Below are positions 27,913-37,051 of a DNA stretch of 64,000 nt, piece after piece (positions within the stretch are counted from its first letter, which is position 1; every line of letters starts with the position of its first letter). The notes under the pieces are model-generated. The model had not been told where the DNA came from. It did no database searches and saw only the letters and a program-made list of their open reading frames with translations. The position numbers and the translations under genes are program-made. Origin of the DNA: Peribacillus simplex (GTDB lineage Bacteria; Bacillota; Bacilli; Bacillales; DSM-1321); contig NZ_CP011008.1 in NCBI RefSeq assembly GCF_001578185.1, forward strand, positions 2,694,001-2,758,000. Reading direction: 5' to 3'.

Positions 27913-28235
27913 TCAATTTAACGCCCAGTCGTACTGTTTGATGGCCTGCCCAATCATTCGAAGTTGTGCATTTCATACAGACTTCGTAAAATTGATTTTT
28001 AGTTCTAGCGTTGTGAATGTCTCCCCTTTGCTGAGGGTAGATGCATAGGCTATTCTCATCGCTGTATCAGTAGCATCGCAAAGTACGCCGTCGTGAAGCT
28101 TTCTACCAAGGCTCACAGAACTTGTACGGAAAGCTTATCGGAACGGTCAAGACTTAAAGTTTCTTTCTTCTTGCCCATCGATGATCAGACGACATCCACT
28201 ATGACAGCATCCTTGTCAGATTTCGTATTATCGCC
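27913..28235 (-). pseudogene. PaaI-family (hotdog) thioesterase pseudogene
   Basis: The minus strand reads SLGRKLHDGVLCDATDTAMR then IAYASTLSKGETFTTLELKI and NFTKSV before a premature TGA. Further on it reads IGQAIKQYDWALN, stopping at 27913, just before the QueG-like gene. HDG...DATDTAM...TLELKINF is the hotdog signature of PaaI acyl-CoA thioesterases. The N-terminus is damaged and a stop splits the C-terminus, so it is inactive. Its place between a TetR gene and the SCP2 protein suggests it was once the operon's thioesterase. Confidence 0.7.
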
Positions 28236-28260
28236 TTCTAAGTATTATAGATAATCAGTG

Positions 28261-28274
28261 AGACCGATCGGTCT
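28261..28274. promoter_or_regulatory. Candidate TetR operator (perfect palindrome)
   Basis: AGACCGATCGGTCT is a perfect 14-bp palindrome just past the end of the tetR gene and in front of the thioesterase pseudogene. The related AGACCATTCGGTCC lies before tetR, so both are probably bound by the TetR protein. Confidence 0.65.
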
Positions 28275-28284
28275 TTTTTAGAGT

Positions 28285-28313
28285 AAAAAAAAAGCCATCT
28301 CCGGCTTCTTTTT
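28285..28313. terminator. Intrinsic terminator after tetR
   Basis: AAAAAGCC, ATCTCC, GGCTTCTTTTT; A and T tracts on both sides allow either direction. Confidence 0.7.
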
Positions 28314-28319
28314 AGGCTG

Positions 28320-28916
28320 CTAGGCACAGTTCTGAGCAAGAAACGATCTAAGATGATGCACAGCTCTTTTCATGTACTCTTGGTTCTTGTAAAGTTTGCT
28401 AAGTGCTAGCGCCCCCTCCAGCGTGGAGATAAACACGGTCGCCACAAACTCGGGATCCACTCCTTGTTTAACCTCACCCTTCTTTATGCCTTCCTGAACA
28501 AGATTACGAACCATTCCGAGCAAGCCATCCATTGCTTCACGGACTTTTTCTTGAAGCAATGGGTCTGCGTCATCTGCTTCAATGGCAGCATTCATAATCG
28601 GGCAACCTCCCGGGAACAATTCTCTTTCAGCAATCCCTTCAAATACGGAAATAATGGAATGAAGGCGTTCCATGTATCCTTGTTTGCCTGCCATTGCTTC
28701 AGAGAAAAAATGACTCATAGTGTCAATGGAAAAGGAGAAAGCGCTCAACATTATTTCCTCTTTATTTTCAAAATGGTTATAAATCCCTCCTTTTTGAAGA
28801 CCAGTCTCGTGCATGATGTCGGATATAGAAGATGCCCTATATCCTTGGCTATTAAAAATTTTTGATGCTTTTTCTAAGATCAGGGCTTTAGTCTGTTCTC
28901 CCTTGCGATTAACCAT
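28320..28916 (-). CDS. TetR/AcrR-family transcriptional repressor
   Basis: A 198-residue one-component repressor. The N-terminal helix-turn-helix (about residues 10-56) contains FNSQGYRASSISDIMHETGL and YNHFENKEEI, the standard TetR recognition helix and hinge. The C-terminal ligand domain includes FPGGCPIMNAAIEADD, seen in the TetR group related to YxaF/QacR-like regulators. AGGAGG lies before ATG 28916. The operator-like AGACCATTCGGTCC sits 44 bp upstream (autoregulation) and a second palindrome lies downstream, before the thioesterase/QueG-like genes. Confidence 0.93.
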   Translation of the reverse strand: MVNRKGEQTKALILEKASKIFNSQGYRASSISDIMHETGLQKGGIYNHFENKEEIMLSAFSFSIDTMSHFFSEAMAGKQGYMERLHSIISVFEGIAERELFPGGCPIMNAAIEADDADPLLQEKVREAMDGLLGMVRNLVQEGIKKGEVKQGVDPEFVATVFISTLEGALALSKLYKNQEYMKRAVHHLRSFLAQNCA

Positions 28917-28959
28917 GAATCTATTTGCCTCCTTTTGAAAAAGGTTTACGAAATTTATA

Positions 28960-28973
28960 AGACCATTCGGTCC
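28960..28973. promoter_or_regulatory. Candidate TetR autoregulatory operator
   Basis: AGACCATTCGGTCC, an imperfect palindrome sharing AGACC/CGGTC with 28261-28274, in the tetR promoter region. Confidence 0.6.
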
Positions 28974-28989
28974 TTTTTATTGTACATTT

Positions 28990-29604
28990 AGGTAGTATCT
29001 TTGTAAAGTGCAAAAATAATAGGAAAAATTTTTGATTAAAGTGGATTACATCACATTGACTGAATTACAGATAAAAGGAAGACAAGCAAAACAGACATCC
29101 CACGTCCTAGCAAATATAAGTAACCTATTCAGAAGTGTCAAAATACAATTTTATAAAGATTTTATTTCTTATTACATAACTTTAACTGTAAAAATAATAC
29201 TAAATACTACTGAATAGACTGTCATAAACGAAAAAACATTTAAAATCCATTGTGGCCATTCGTATGTTAAAATTAATTATACGAAAGTGTCTTATTTTTT
29301 TGTATTAATTATACACATTACATAAAAAACGTGTAGGAAAACCGAAAAATTGGTTTCTCTACACGTTTTCTATTTAAGAATGGGATTTATGTCCCATCCT
29401 CTTATGCAGTCGCCTTGGCCAGTAAACCACTAAAAAACTTAAGCATTTATGTAGTCGCTAATGAGACAGTAAAAGGTTCGAATGATTAGCAGTGTGTACC
29501 ATGATAAATGGCGTACTCTTTTTTTAGCTACTTTGCATAAGGAAATTGAAATGTATATAATTGAATAAGTTATGTATTATCCAGCTCACTAGGGGGATGT
29601 AAGA
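28990..29604. other. Gap without a supported gene
   Basis: No frame here has a ribosome site with convincing coding character. A hairpin ACGTGTAG...CTACACGT with T-rich end at 29325-29372 resembles an intrinsic terminator, and TGGGATTTATGTCCCA near 29381 is a small palindrome. Confidence 0.5.
29325..29372 (+). terminator. Terminator-like hairpin
   Basis: AACGTGTAG...AAACC, GAAAAATT, GGTTT...CTACACGTTTTC; about 13 pairs with a short bulge, followed by Ts. Confidence 0.6.
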
Positions 29605-29985
29605 ATGTTACAATCTGTATGGTTTAATTTACCAGTTGCAAATTTAGAAAAGAGTGAAGCGTTTTTCGAGGGAATCGGATTCAATATTAATAAAAACCCC
29701 GATATGTTAGATAAAATGGTTGGTATTAAAGTGACGGAAGGTTCGATAATCATTCTAATTGAAAAGTCTCATTATGAGCAGGTTTCTCGTGCTTCAGTAC
29801 AACCTAATGCAAATGAAGTGTTAGTGTCGATAGGTGTGAAGGAAAATAAAGAGGTCGATGAGATATTGGATAAAGTTGAAGCGGCAGGTGGCAAAGTACT
29901 CGAACGTTCAACAGAACATGAAGGATATTATGGTGGATTATTTGAAGATTTAGATGGTCACAAATTTAATCTGCTTGTGTGTTAA
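29605..29985 (+). CDS. VOC-family (glyoxalase-fold) protein
   Basis: A 126-residue single-domain vicinal-oxygen-chelate protein. Seen: the N-terminal FNLPVANLEKSEAFFEGIGF strand-helix pair and the C-terminal YYGGLFEDLDGHKFNLL segment with an acidic metal-ligand position, typical of glyoxalase/bleomycin-resistance folds. GGGGGAT precedes ATG 29605. Function (lyase, dioxygenase or binding protein) is undetermined. Monocistronic. Confidence 0.85.
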   Translation: MLQSVWFNLPVANLEKSEAFFEGIGFNINKNPDMLDKMVGIKVTEGSIIILIEKSHYEQVSRASVQPNANEVLVSIGVKENKEVDEILDKVEAAGGKVLERSTEHEGYYGGLFEDLDGHKFNLLVC

Positions 29986-29995
29986 CAAATAATAA

Positions 29996-30057
29996 AAGAC
30001 TCGTTTGCTGCCCCTAACTTATGAAAAGCTAGGAGAGCGAATGAGTCTCTTTTTTTA
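29996..30057 (+). terminator. Intrinsic terminator after the VOC gene
   Basis: AAAGACTCGTTTGCT pairs with AGCGAATGAGTCTCTTT with one mismatch and is followed by T7. Confidence 0.8.
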
Positions 30058-30064
30058 ACTTAAA

Positions 30065-30329
30065 TTAATCAATACTTGATTGTTTACGTAGTTCATATAC
30101 TTTATCTGGTGTTACGTCTTGGCCAAGTGGGTACCCATCTCTTATAGCTCTTACTATGACTTCATAATCCTCAATGCCATGCTTTTGGGCGATTTGAGCC
30201 AAAGAATAGGCCAGTTCATTCCGTTGTTCTTTCTTTATCGGCACATGTACTTTAATCGTTTTGTTATCTGGATTGACTCCGGGCGCTATAATATCATATA
30301 CATTATTTTACCTTATTGCTTTCTTCCAT
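30065..30329 (-). pseudogene. Frameshifted small hypothetical gene
   Basis: From ATG 30329 (MEESNKVK) the frame meets TAA. One frame over, NVYDIIAPGVNPDNKTIKVH continues through KKEQRNELAYSLAQIAQKHG to KVYELRKQSSID and TAA 30065. The second part is clearly coding, about 80 residues, basic and helical. A single indel near 30303 would restore one gene. Family not recognised; it follows the 35-residue membrane peptide gene on the same strand. Confidence 0.55.
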
Positions 30330-30341
30330 GAATTCTCGGTT

Positions 30342-30449
30342 CTATCCTTCCTTTTTCTGATTGTCTAAGTAATCATAGACTAAAAAAAGTATAAACGCGG
30401 CCATCAGCACCACTAACCCTAGAGAAAATCGTTTTTTTAATTTCTTCAC
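30342..30449 (-). CDS. Small single-pass membrane protein (35 aa)
   Basis: GTG 30449 preceded by AAGGAGATATAAA gives a 35-residue peptide: a basic start (MKKLKKRF), one hydrophobic helix (LGLVVLMAAFILFLVYDYL) and a charged tail. The strong ribosome site and clean topology support it. It lies 12 bp before the frameshifted gene at 30329 and may have formed one operon, or one protein, with it. Function unknown. Confidence 0.55.
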   Translation of the reverse strand: MKKLKKRFSLGLVVLMAAFILFLVYDYLDNQKKEG

Positions 30450-30647
30450 TTTATATCTCCTTGTCCAAAATTCTGTCTCTGCTTTTTAACTTTCCCCGTT
30501 AGTTCTAGAAAAATATAGAAAGCTAGTTTACATAGACAACCTCATCAGAAAGGTAAAAGGCTCCCTTTTCTCTCCATTATAATAACCAACATAAGTTTAC
30601 CTTTATCATGCATATATTCATATATGGACAAGGTAGAGGGTGAATAA

Positions 30648-31785
30648 ATGACTAAACAATCTCTTTTTAAAGGAACTATGATTTTAACAGTTGCCGGATT
30701 CATTACAAAGGTATTGGGATTTGCCAACGGAATAGTATTAGCAAATGTAATAGGTCCTGAAGGCGTCGGACTTATCATGATGGCAATGCCTGTTACTGGA
30801 CTTTTAATTACATTAACTACGTTAGGACTTCCCATAGCTATATCTAAACTGGTTGCTGAAGCTGAAATAAAGGGAAACTATAGACGTGTAAAAAAAATCC
30901 TGGTTGTATCATTAGTAACTACTAGCTTATTAGGATTTATTTTAATGATTGTTGCAATTTTCGGTGCTAAGGCATTGTCTTCACATTTCTTAACAGATCA
31001 AAGAGCTTATTATTCTTTACTTGCCGTGATACCGATAGTTCCTATTGTGGCAGTTTCTTCAGTCATAAAAGGATATTTCCGTGGAAAACAAATCATGACA
31101 CCAATTGCGCTATCTCAAGCAATTGAGCAAGTTGTTAGAATTGGGCTTATATTTTTTCTAGTTCAGTGGCTACTTCCTTATGGAATCGAATATGCTGCAG
31201 CTGGGGCAATTCTTTGTGGCATTATTGGGGAAGGATTTTCTCTACTATATTTATTCTCTGTATTTAAATGGTCAAAACATAAAAAATTCAAATTACACCA
31301 TTCCTTTATAAAACAGCTCAGCAAAGGGAAGGAAATTTTCTTCGATTTACTTAAAACTGGACTGCCGACAACTGGAAACGGCTTAATACAATCTTTGATA
31401 GGAATTATTCAGCCCATTCTGATTACACAAAGTTTGGCTCTGGCCGGTATTGGAACGGCTTTAGCTACCAAACAATATGGTATTGTGATGGGATATGCTA
31501 TACCTTTAATGCTTCTTCCGGGTTTTGTAACTAATTCTTTATCAATAGCTTTAGTACCAGCTATTAGTGAATCGAAAGAGAATAATATAATCTAATCGAT
31601 ACTATCAAAGTTATTTTATCCGGTATTATTATGGGGTACGGTGGTTTATTACATTTAAATATATTGAAAATGAGACTACAAATTTAATCGTGATATTGGT
31701 TATATCTTTAACGATTTCCTTGCTTAATAATCTACTATTTCTACTTTTTTTCAAAATCATTCATCTTAAAAAATTGCATAAATAG
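30648..31785 (+). pseudogene. spoVB: Stage V sporulation protein B-like flippase, internally deleted
   Basis: MATE/MOP-superfamily flippase. The N-terminal 315 codons are intact (KGTMILTVAGFITKVLGF..., PEGVGLIMMA, LPIAISKLVAEAE, PTTGNGLIQSLIG) and read as SpoVB or a paralogue, which is normally about 520 residues. The frame stops at 31595. A shifted frame then gives the C-terminus (FKYIENETTNLIVILVISLT ... LKKLHK, stop 31785). Roughly 150 residues between them are missing, so the protein lacks several membrane segments. It would be non-functional unless the truncated half has activity. Confidence 0.72.
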
Positions 31786-31865
31786 CATACATTTAATTTA
31801 CCTGCTCATCGGTGACAATAAAGTTGTTTAATTTTAAGCACCCGTTAGCTTAATATCTTATTTGG

Positions 31866-31985
31866 TCAGTTTCGTATTTCAATTTTTTTGCGGTCCTCCA
31901 ACATAACGTATAATCGTGTTATGATTTCATCTAATTGTTCTGGAGCAAATCGTAAAGACAATACAACCTGATGAAAAGTAGCCAT
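31866..31985 (-). CDS. Possible 39-aa ORF or fragment
   Basis: ATG 31985 to TGA reads MATFHQVVLSLRFAPEQLDE... and ends KKIEIRN. Composition looks coding and helical, but there is no clear ribosome site and the length suggests a remnant. The surrounding 31786-32238 holds nothing else I can support. Confidence 0.25.
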   Translation of the reverse strand: MATFHQVVLSLRFAPEQLDEIITRLYVMLEDRKKIEIRN

Positions 31986-32238
31986 TCCAGAATAGATAGA
32001 ATAGGGTGATACATTTTAGTCATGTATAATATGTAGCGCCCTTTATTTTTTATGACTTTTCTGGAATTAGGTCTTGATAAGGAGAACCCTGCTTTGTGCC
32101 TTTAGGTGTAGATTTGAAACAAATTTTGATCAAATTAATACAAGAAACCTTGAACCACTATCTGTAATTTTAGTTGCATCATTTCAATATCATCCTTTCA
32201 CTAATTTAGAAATCATTGTACAGTAAAGGCCGTCTAAT

Positions 32239-32600
32239 CTAAAGAGCATTCATCTTATCAATCCTTTTTTTCTGAGAAAGATTTTTAAGCATCTCAATAT
32301 ATTCTTTCAATTGAGAATTAGTTAAACCTGAGATAGTTTCATAAAAGATAGATTCTTTTTCTCTTATTGCTCTTGTAGTTTTTTCACGACCATTTGTGGT
32401 CAAGGACAACAATACATCACGACGATCTGTGGAGTGAGGTTCACTCATAACATAACCTCGATTTTTTAGCTGACCAATAAGTCTACTTACAGAGCTTCGA
32501 TCCATGGCGGTTGATTCAGCTAAAGTGCTTGCGTTAGCAGGACCATGTGAGTATAACCAACGAACAATCAAAAAAGCTGCTGGCTGTAATGTTGCGTCAA
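32239..32600 (-). pseudogene. N-terminally truncated MarR-family regulator
   Basis: The winged-helix body is intact (GPANASTLAESTAMDRSSVS, RLIGQLKNRGYVMSEPHSTD, RRDVLLSLTTNG). Sequence before LQPAAFLIVRWLY is missing: about 30 residues expected in MarR proteins are replaced by a piece of a DUF5131 gene. The only start would be TTG 32571 without a ribosome site. Probably inactive. Confidence 0.65.
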
Positions 32601-32844
32601 ATATAGAAGTGGTTCAAGTGAGAGAAATCGAATATGAGCAGGCACTTTTTCTTAAATCTTTAATTCGATAAGATACATCTTCATTCTCTAAACTTGTTCC
32701 TATCCAAATATTTGGTGTCCAATGTAAGGATTCAGCCAATTCACTTAGTCGTTTAGAACGTTTCGTTAGTATTTGATAAGTATTATGTGGCGTTTCATTC
32801 ATTGTTTTAAAGACTCTCTGTATAAAATCCAGCAGAACCTCCAA
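32596..32844 (-). pseudogene. DUF5131 (phage Gp37/Gp68-like) fragment
   Basis: The minus strand reads FKTMNETPHNTYQILTKRSK, LHWTPNIWIGTSLENEDVSY and, after a frameshift, HIRFLSLEPLL: the middle of a DUF5131 (Gp37/Gp68, radical-SAM-like) protein. Both ends are missing; it joins directly to the MarR fragment. Confidence 0.65.
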
Positions 32845-32917
32845 TCCGACATGGAATTGGGCAGTTTTTTTATTTTATGTTTTTCTCTTTTTATAAATAT
32901 AATTCAATATTAGGACA

Positions 32918-33886
32918 TTAATTCCTTCTCGAACTGCGCATTGCTCTCCGGCGGTCGTGCAGTACCATCAGGATAATTATTCCCATCATCACTCCCAAGA
33001 CGCTACTTAACTCGGTGGTTAGTACATATGCAAGCGGGTACTCTAGAGCAGGTTGTGCATCGGGGCGAATGGCGGACAAGCGGTTAAAGAGGTTATAAGA
33101 GAACAGCATTCCCGACGAGATCCATGCTGCTGCCATAGGAGGGAGGAACCTCTTCGACCCGCGGCGGGTGGTCAGTACCAACAAACCCCATGCCCCGGCG
33201 AAGGCCCACACACCGGTACTCAACGACAATAGGTGCCACCATATATCGCGGTTATCCAACATAGCTGGGTTGATGCCAATAGTTCCACCAACCGCCCAGA
33301 ATAGCTTAATAAATCCAAGCAGGATACAGCCAGTCGCGACAAGCCTAGCCAAGGTGATATGCAGTTTCTGGCTGTTGCCCGGGAGTAATTCAATGTCGAT
33401 TGGATCAGCAAATGCCTCTGGCCAACGCGCTTTAGCGTATCCAGCTAAGGCGAAAGGCAGGCAGATGCCGACTCCAACCAGTGAGACCATTACGAAAATC
33501 TGCTCATATACCCAAACGTTGACAGCTCCTTCCTGCTGATCGCGTATCATAGCAGCAGGACCAAGCACAGGTGCTAGCAACAGCATAGGAATAAGTAAAC
33601 CAGTACCTACCCAGACGGGCAAGGCAACCAACCAGGCGGGCAGTCGCTCACCCCATGTCATGCTAAACGCCAATGCTAACAGGATACCAACTGCAGCTAG
33701 AACCATTGTTACTGCGTTTGCAGTGCGCCAACTTGGGTCGCCCATTTGTTCGGTCGGCATGAAGAGACCGAACGTCCAGGCGATTTTGATTAACAGATAA
33801 GGCATTAACGCTATAGCGGCACCATAACCCCAAAATCTACGCTTCTTCATCAAATGTGAAATTGGCTGCTTTTTCATTACTGTCAT
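32918..33886 (-). CDS. Polytopic membrane protein of unknown function
   Basis: A 322-residue protein with about eight hydrophobic segments, for example GYGAAIALMPYLLIKIAWTF, ANAVTMVLAAVGILLALAFS and LVATGCILLGFIKLFWAVGG, and a basic C-terminus (RRRAMRSSRRN). I do not recognise a family. Its base composition is visibly richer in G and C than its neighbours and it uses GCC, GGC and CGC freely, which suggests recent transfer from a higher-GC relative. GTCATG near the start leaves a choice between 33886 and MKKQ four codons later. No partner genes adjoin it. Confidence 0.75.
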   Translation of the reverse strand: MTVMKKQPISHLMKKRRFWGYGAAIALMPYLLIKIAWTFGLFMPTEQMGDPSWRTANAVTMVLAAVGILLALAFSMTWGERLPAWLVALPVWVGTGLLIPMLLLAPVLGPAAMIRDQQEGAVNVWVYEQIFVMVSLVGVGICLPFALAGYAKARWPEAFADPIDIELLPGNSQKLHITLARLVATGCILLGFIKLFWAVGGTIGINPAMLDNRDIWWHLLSLSTGVWAFAGAWGLLVLTTRRGSKRFLPPMAAAWISSGMLFSYNLFNRLSAIRPDAQPALEYPLAYVLTTELSSVLGVMMGIIILMVLHDRRRAMRSSRRN

Positions 33887-34165
33887 GAGGTCACCTCGGC
33901 TTCCAGACCAGTGAGTTCGTAAATCTCTACCTCTACAATGAACAGAGCGCTACCATTTAAACTCTCATGTTTATTTCTATTTATAACTATAAATAAACAC
34001 CCCTTAAGAATTATTATTTAAACTGTTTTAGTTTTAATGAAATATAGGACTTTTCACGAAGATAATCATTCCCCCCATTACACTCACCGTCAATACCCTA
34101 AAAACTGCTCTGCTCGCTTCAACTTTAACATAATATTCCAACAAATAATCCCTTATTCTAAAAAA

Positions 34166-34209
34166 TTGACACAAGAAGATCGCCTTCATTGACGACCTTC
34201 TTGTGTCAA
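34166..34209. terminator. Strong hairpin
   Basis: TTGACACAAGAAG pairs perfectly with CTTCTTGTGTCAA around an 18-base loop that itself contains TCG/CGA. A on one side and AT on the other; probably a bidirectional terminator. Confidence 0.65.
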
Positions 34210-34249
34210 TAACTAATATACCCTTACTATTATTTAAATTGAATTATTC

Positions 34250-34493
34250 TTTTTATAAAAGGCTCTTTTCGTAAAGATTGTTGTTTTTAAAACGAAACTA
34301 TTTAAGGTTGATTGGAGCGGAAGTGCGAGACTCCTGCGGGAGCAGCGGGACAGGTGAGACCCCACAGGCGTTTACGCCGAGGAGGCTCACCGCCCGCACC
34401 AAGGAAAGCGAGCATCTGGAGGACAAATCAACCACAACTCACTACCTGGTAAATAGCAACATAGTATGTGAAAACAGCCTTATAAAAAAACAT
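34250..34493. repeat. MITE-like Bacillus intergenic repeat
   Basis: An outer inverted repeat (TTTTATAAAAGGCTCTTTTCG at the left and CGAAAACAGCC-type sequence at the right, 34466-34493) encloses an inner GGTTGATT/AATCAACC pair (34306-34433). Between them lies a GC-rich core: GGAGCGGAAGTGCGAGACTC, CTGCGGGAGCAGCGGGACAG, GTGAGACCCCACAGGCG. I recognise this core as a repeat found between genes in many Bacillus genomes. It is non-coding, highly foldable and probably mobilised in trans. Confidence 0.75.
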
Positions 34494-34723
34494 TGATCAT
34501 TTTTGCCTTCCTTAATCAACTAAACCAGCTAATAGGAAGTCAATATCTTTCTCTAAAATAAAAAACAACGTATGGTGAGTTCGCTCAAAGGGGATCATCA
34601 CACACAAAATGTCCATTGACGAAGCAAGACATGGTTATCCCATGATATAATTATCATAGAAAACCGCTTACAGAAATGAAATTAAAAATCAGAAAATTCA
34701 TTCTCTTGAGGAGACGATGAAAG

Positions 34724-35374
34724 TTGACAGTGGACAATAAAAATTCAATAAGTAAAGAACAAACTATTTTTAATCATATTGGAAATAAAATCAAAATGGA
34801 AGATAGAGAAATTAATATAATTGCTAAATTAGAAGAACCTCTTCTGGTGGTTTTAGGAAATGTATTGAGTGACGAAGAATGTGATGAACTTATTAGACTG
34901 TCAAAAGACAAAATGCATCGTTCTAAAATTGGAGTTACACCCGAAGTAAATGAGATAAGAACTAGTAGTAGTATGTTTTTTCAAGAAAATGAAAATGACA
35001 TCATTTCCAAAATTGAAAAAAGAATATCGTCTATCATGAATATACCCATTGAACATGGGGATGGTATTCAAATTCTTAAATATATTCCAGGTCAAGAGTA
35101 TAAAGCTCATTTTGATTTTTTTACATCTGCAAGTAAAGCAACAAAAAACAATAGAATCAGCACAATCGTCATGTACTTAAATGATGTAGAGCATGGAGGA
35201 GAAACTTTTTTTCCTAAACTGAATTTTTCAGTATCACCTCAAAAAGGAATGGCAGTGTATTTTGAATATTTCTATAACGATCAAAACCTTAACGACCTGA
35301 CTTTACATGGTGGAGCTCCAGTTATTACTGGAGAAAAATGGGTTGCAACACAATGGATGAGAAGGAAAAAATAG
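34724..35374 (+). CDS. Prolyl-4-hydroxylase-like 2OG-Fe(II) oxygenase
   Basis: A 216-residue 2-oxoglutarate/Fe(II) dioxygenase of the P4H alpha-subunit type, close to Bacillus prolyl hydroxylases acting on protein prolines. Iron ligands His129 and Asp131 (KAHFDFF) and His195 (LHGGAPV), with the 2-oxoglutarate-binding Lys205 (GEKWVA). The lid segment KIGVTPEVNEIRTSSS is present. TTG 34724 is used, with GAGGAG upstream; GTG 34730 is the alternative. Cytosolic. No collagen-like gene is in the window, so the substrate is unknown. Confidence 0.9.
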   Translation: MTVDNKNSISKEQTIFNHIGNKIKMEDREINIIAKLEEPLLVVLGNVLSDEECDELIRLSKDKMHRSKIGVTPEVNEIRTSSSMFFQENENDIISKIEKRISSIMNIPIEHGDGIQILKYIPGQEYKAHFDFFTSASKATKNNRISTIVMYLNDVEHGGETFFPKLNFSVSPQKGMAVYFEYFYNDQNLNDLTLHGGAPVITGEKWVATQWMRRKK

Positions 35375-35889
35375 TCTCCAAATGTCAGATGTTTTAAAAA
35401 TGATAGATGTAATTCACTTCCTGCTCCCACATAACTGTCTCCTTCAAACCTTTATATCTGTATTAATGGATGAGGAATGAAGTTCGAGAAAAAACAGAAA
35501 ATAGACATCTTTTTTTCTCATCGAGTTCCTTAATGAACTAATACACCTATTAGTTCATAAGGGATTTTCCTGATAAAATATGGCCACAAGGTGAAATCAA
35601 ATAAATGACCAATAGCCTAATTAAGACTTGTCCATTGACCTTTCAAAACTTCGTCTTACCTCTTTCTGCTATTAAATGCTTTAATGCATCTCTAAGTAAG
35701 CTCCATCCAGTGAAATGTTTGTTTGGCAATCCGGATATCCAAGTTCTTATTGGCTTAACTTTGCATTTCTTTTCACCATGCAGTTATGTTATGTATTTAA
35801 ACACTATTTCATTTACCTTTGTTACTAATTTTAAAAATCATCATAATCAGTCTTAATGTAATGAAATACCTTTTAGTAGCCATTTTGGT
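35375..35889. other. Gap with one hairpin
   Basis: CCTTAATGAACTAATA/TATTAGTTCATAAGG (35528-35562) forms a long stem after the hydroxylase gene, without a clear T tract. No gene can be supported; weak frames near 35605 lack ribosome sites. Confidence 0.5.
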
Positions 35890-36545
35890 CTGGATGAGTT
35901 ATTTTTAATGACCCATTATATCCTGCTTATATTCTTTATTACTTGCCATTTTAGAAATATTTGATAAAACCGTAAGGCGTACGTAACACGTAATATTAAG
36001 GTTGAAATTAAAGAAATGTGGCCTTACGGTCACCAGAAGGCGAATTGGCCGCATTATAAAAGAATAGGGGCTTGTTCCCTCTTATACAGTTGCTCAGATA
36101 AACCGAAAAAGAACTCATGTAAATCGGGAATTTCTATAAGAAGAAGAGAAAAAGTAGTGGTCATTGATATTAACATATGACAAGTCAATGTGCCTTTGTC
36201 AATCTCTTTAATCGTGAAATTATTGAATTTAGTACAGGACCTAACAAGGACGCCAAGCTTGTGGCACGAGCATTTGCATCAATCAAAGGTAACCTCCGTG
36301 ACATTCAGCTCTTCCACACAAATCGAGGGATGAATTTTAAAACTAGCTGATTGACGAAAATATGAAAGGTTTCCCTTATGATAACGCTGCCGCGGAAGTG
36401 ACATTTAAAATCATTAAGACTGAGTTCACCAATCAAAACATTCGCAAGCAATAGCTTACACTCGATTTTGGAGACTATGTGAACTGGATTAATAAGCTGC
36501 GAATTCAAGGAACTTTAGGCTACGTAAGCCCTCTTGAGTTTAAAA
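35890..36545 (+). pseudogene. IS3-family (IS150-like) transposase remnant A
   Basis: OrfB pieces in several frames: AILEIF then RKAYVT, ...HTNRGMNFK, KGFPYDNAAAEVTFKIIKTE, FGDYVNWINKLRIQGTLGYV and SPLEFK. These are the rve core and C-terminus of an IS150-like OrfB with stops and deletions. The 5' portion is the same element type as 43160-43620. Confidence 0.75.
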
Positions 36546-36925
36546 TCGACCTTCATTCTAAGAAAATAGTAAGGTATTCATTTTCTCGTTCAATGACGAC
36601 AGAACTGGTCATAAAAGCTTTCAATAACGCACACGGATCTTGGCTCACAATATACAAGCAGTGAGTTTACTCAACATATCCAAAACCATCATATTAAGCA
36701 ATCTTTTAGTCAGAAAGGTTGCCCGTACGATAATGCCTGTATTGAATCCTTTCATGCCCTATTAAAAAGGAAGAAGTCAACCACGTACAATATCTAGACT
36801 ATCAAACAGCTAAATTAGCGATGTTCCAATTTATTGAAGGTTAGTATAACCGAAAAAGAATTCACAGCAGCTTGGGCTATCAAACCCCACAAGCCATTGA
36901 AGATCGAATTAGGAATACAGCTTAA
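36546..36925 (+). pseudogene. IS3-family transposase remnant B, fused to remnant A
   Basis: Directly after SPLEFK a second OrfB begins mid-domain: IDLHSKKIVRYSFSRSMTTE, KGCPYDNACIESFHALLKK, YNRKRIHSSLGYQTPQAIED, ending in TAA at about 36925. It shows the DD(35)E Glu context (NACIESFHA). N-terminus lacking, internal deletion and frameshifts. Confidence 0.75.
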
Positions 36926-37051
36926 GATTTAACTTTTTAGTGTCCAGAATATTGACTCAAATCCAGTTACCCCTTAAAAAAGTTGATTGATTTAGTGTTA
37001 ACAATCCAACATTGATCCTCCATGATCGTGTCATTCCGCCGCAGCCGTTAA

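Noticed and set aside
34278-34496. 72-codon plus-strand ORF
   Set aside because: It lies inside the MITE-like repeat and has no ribosome site.
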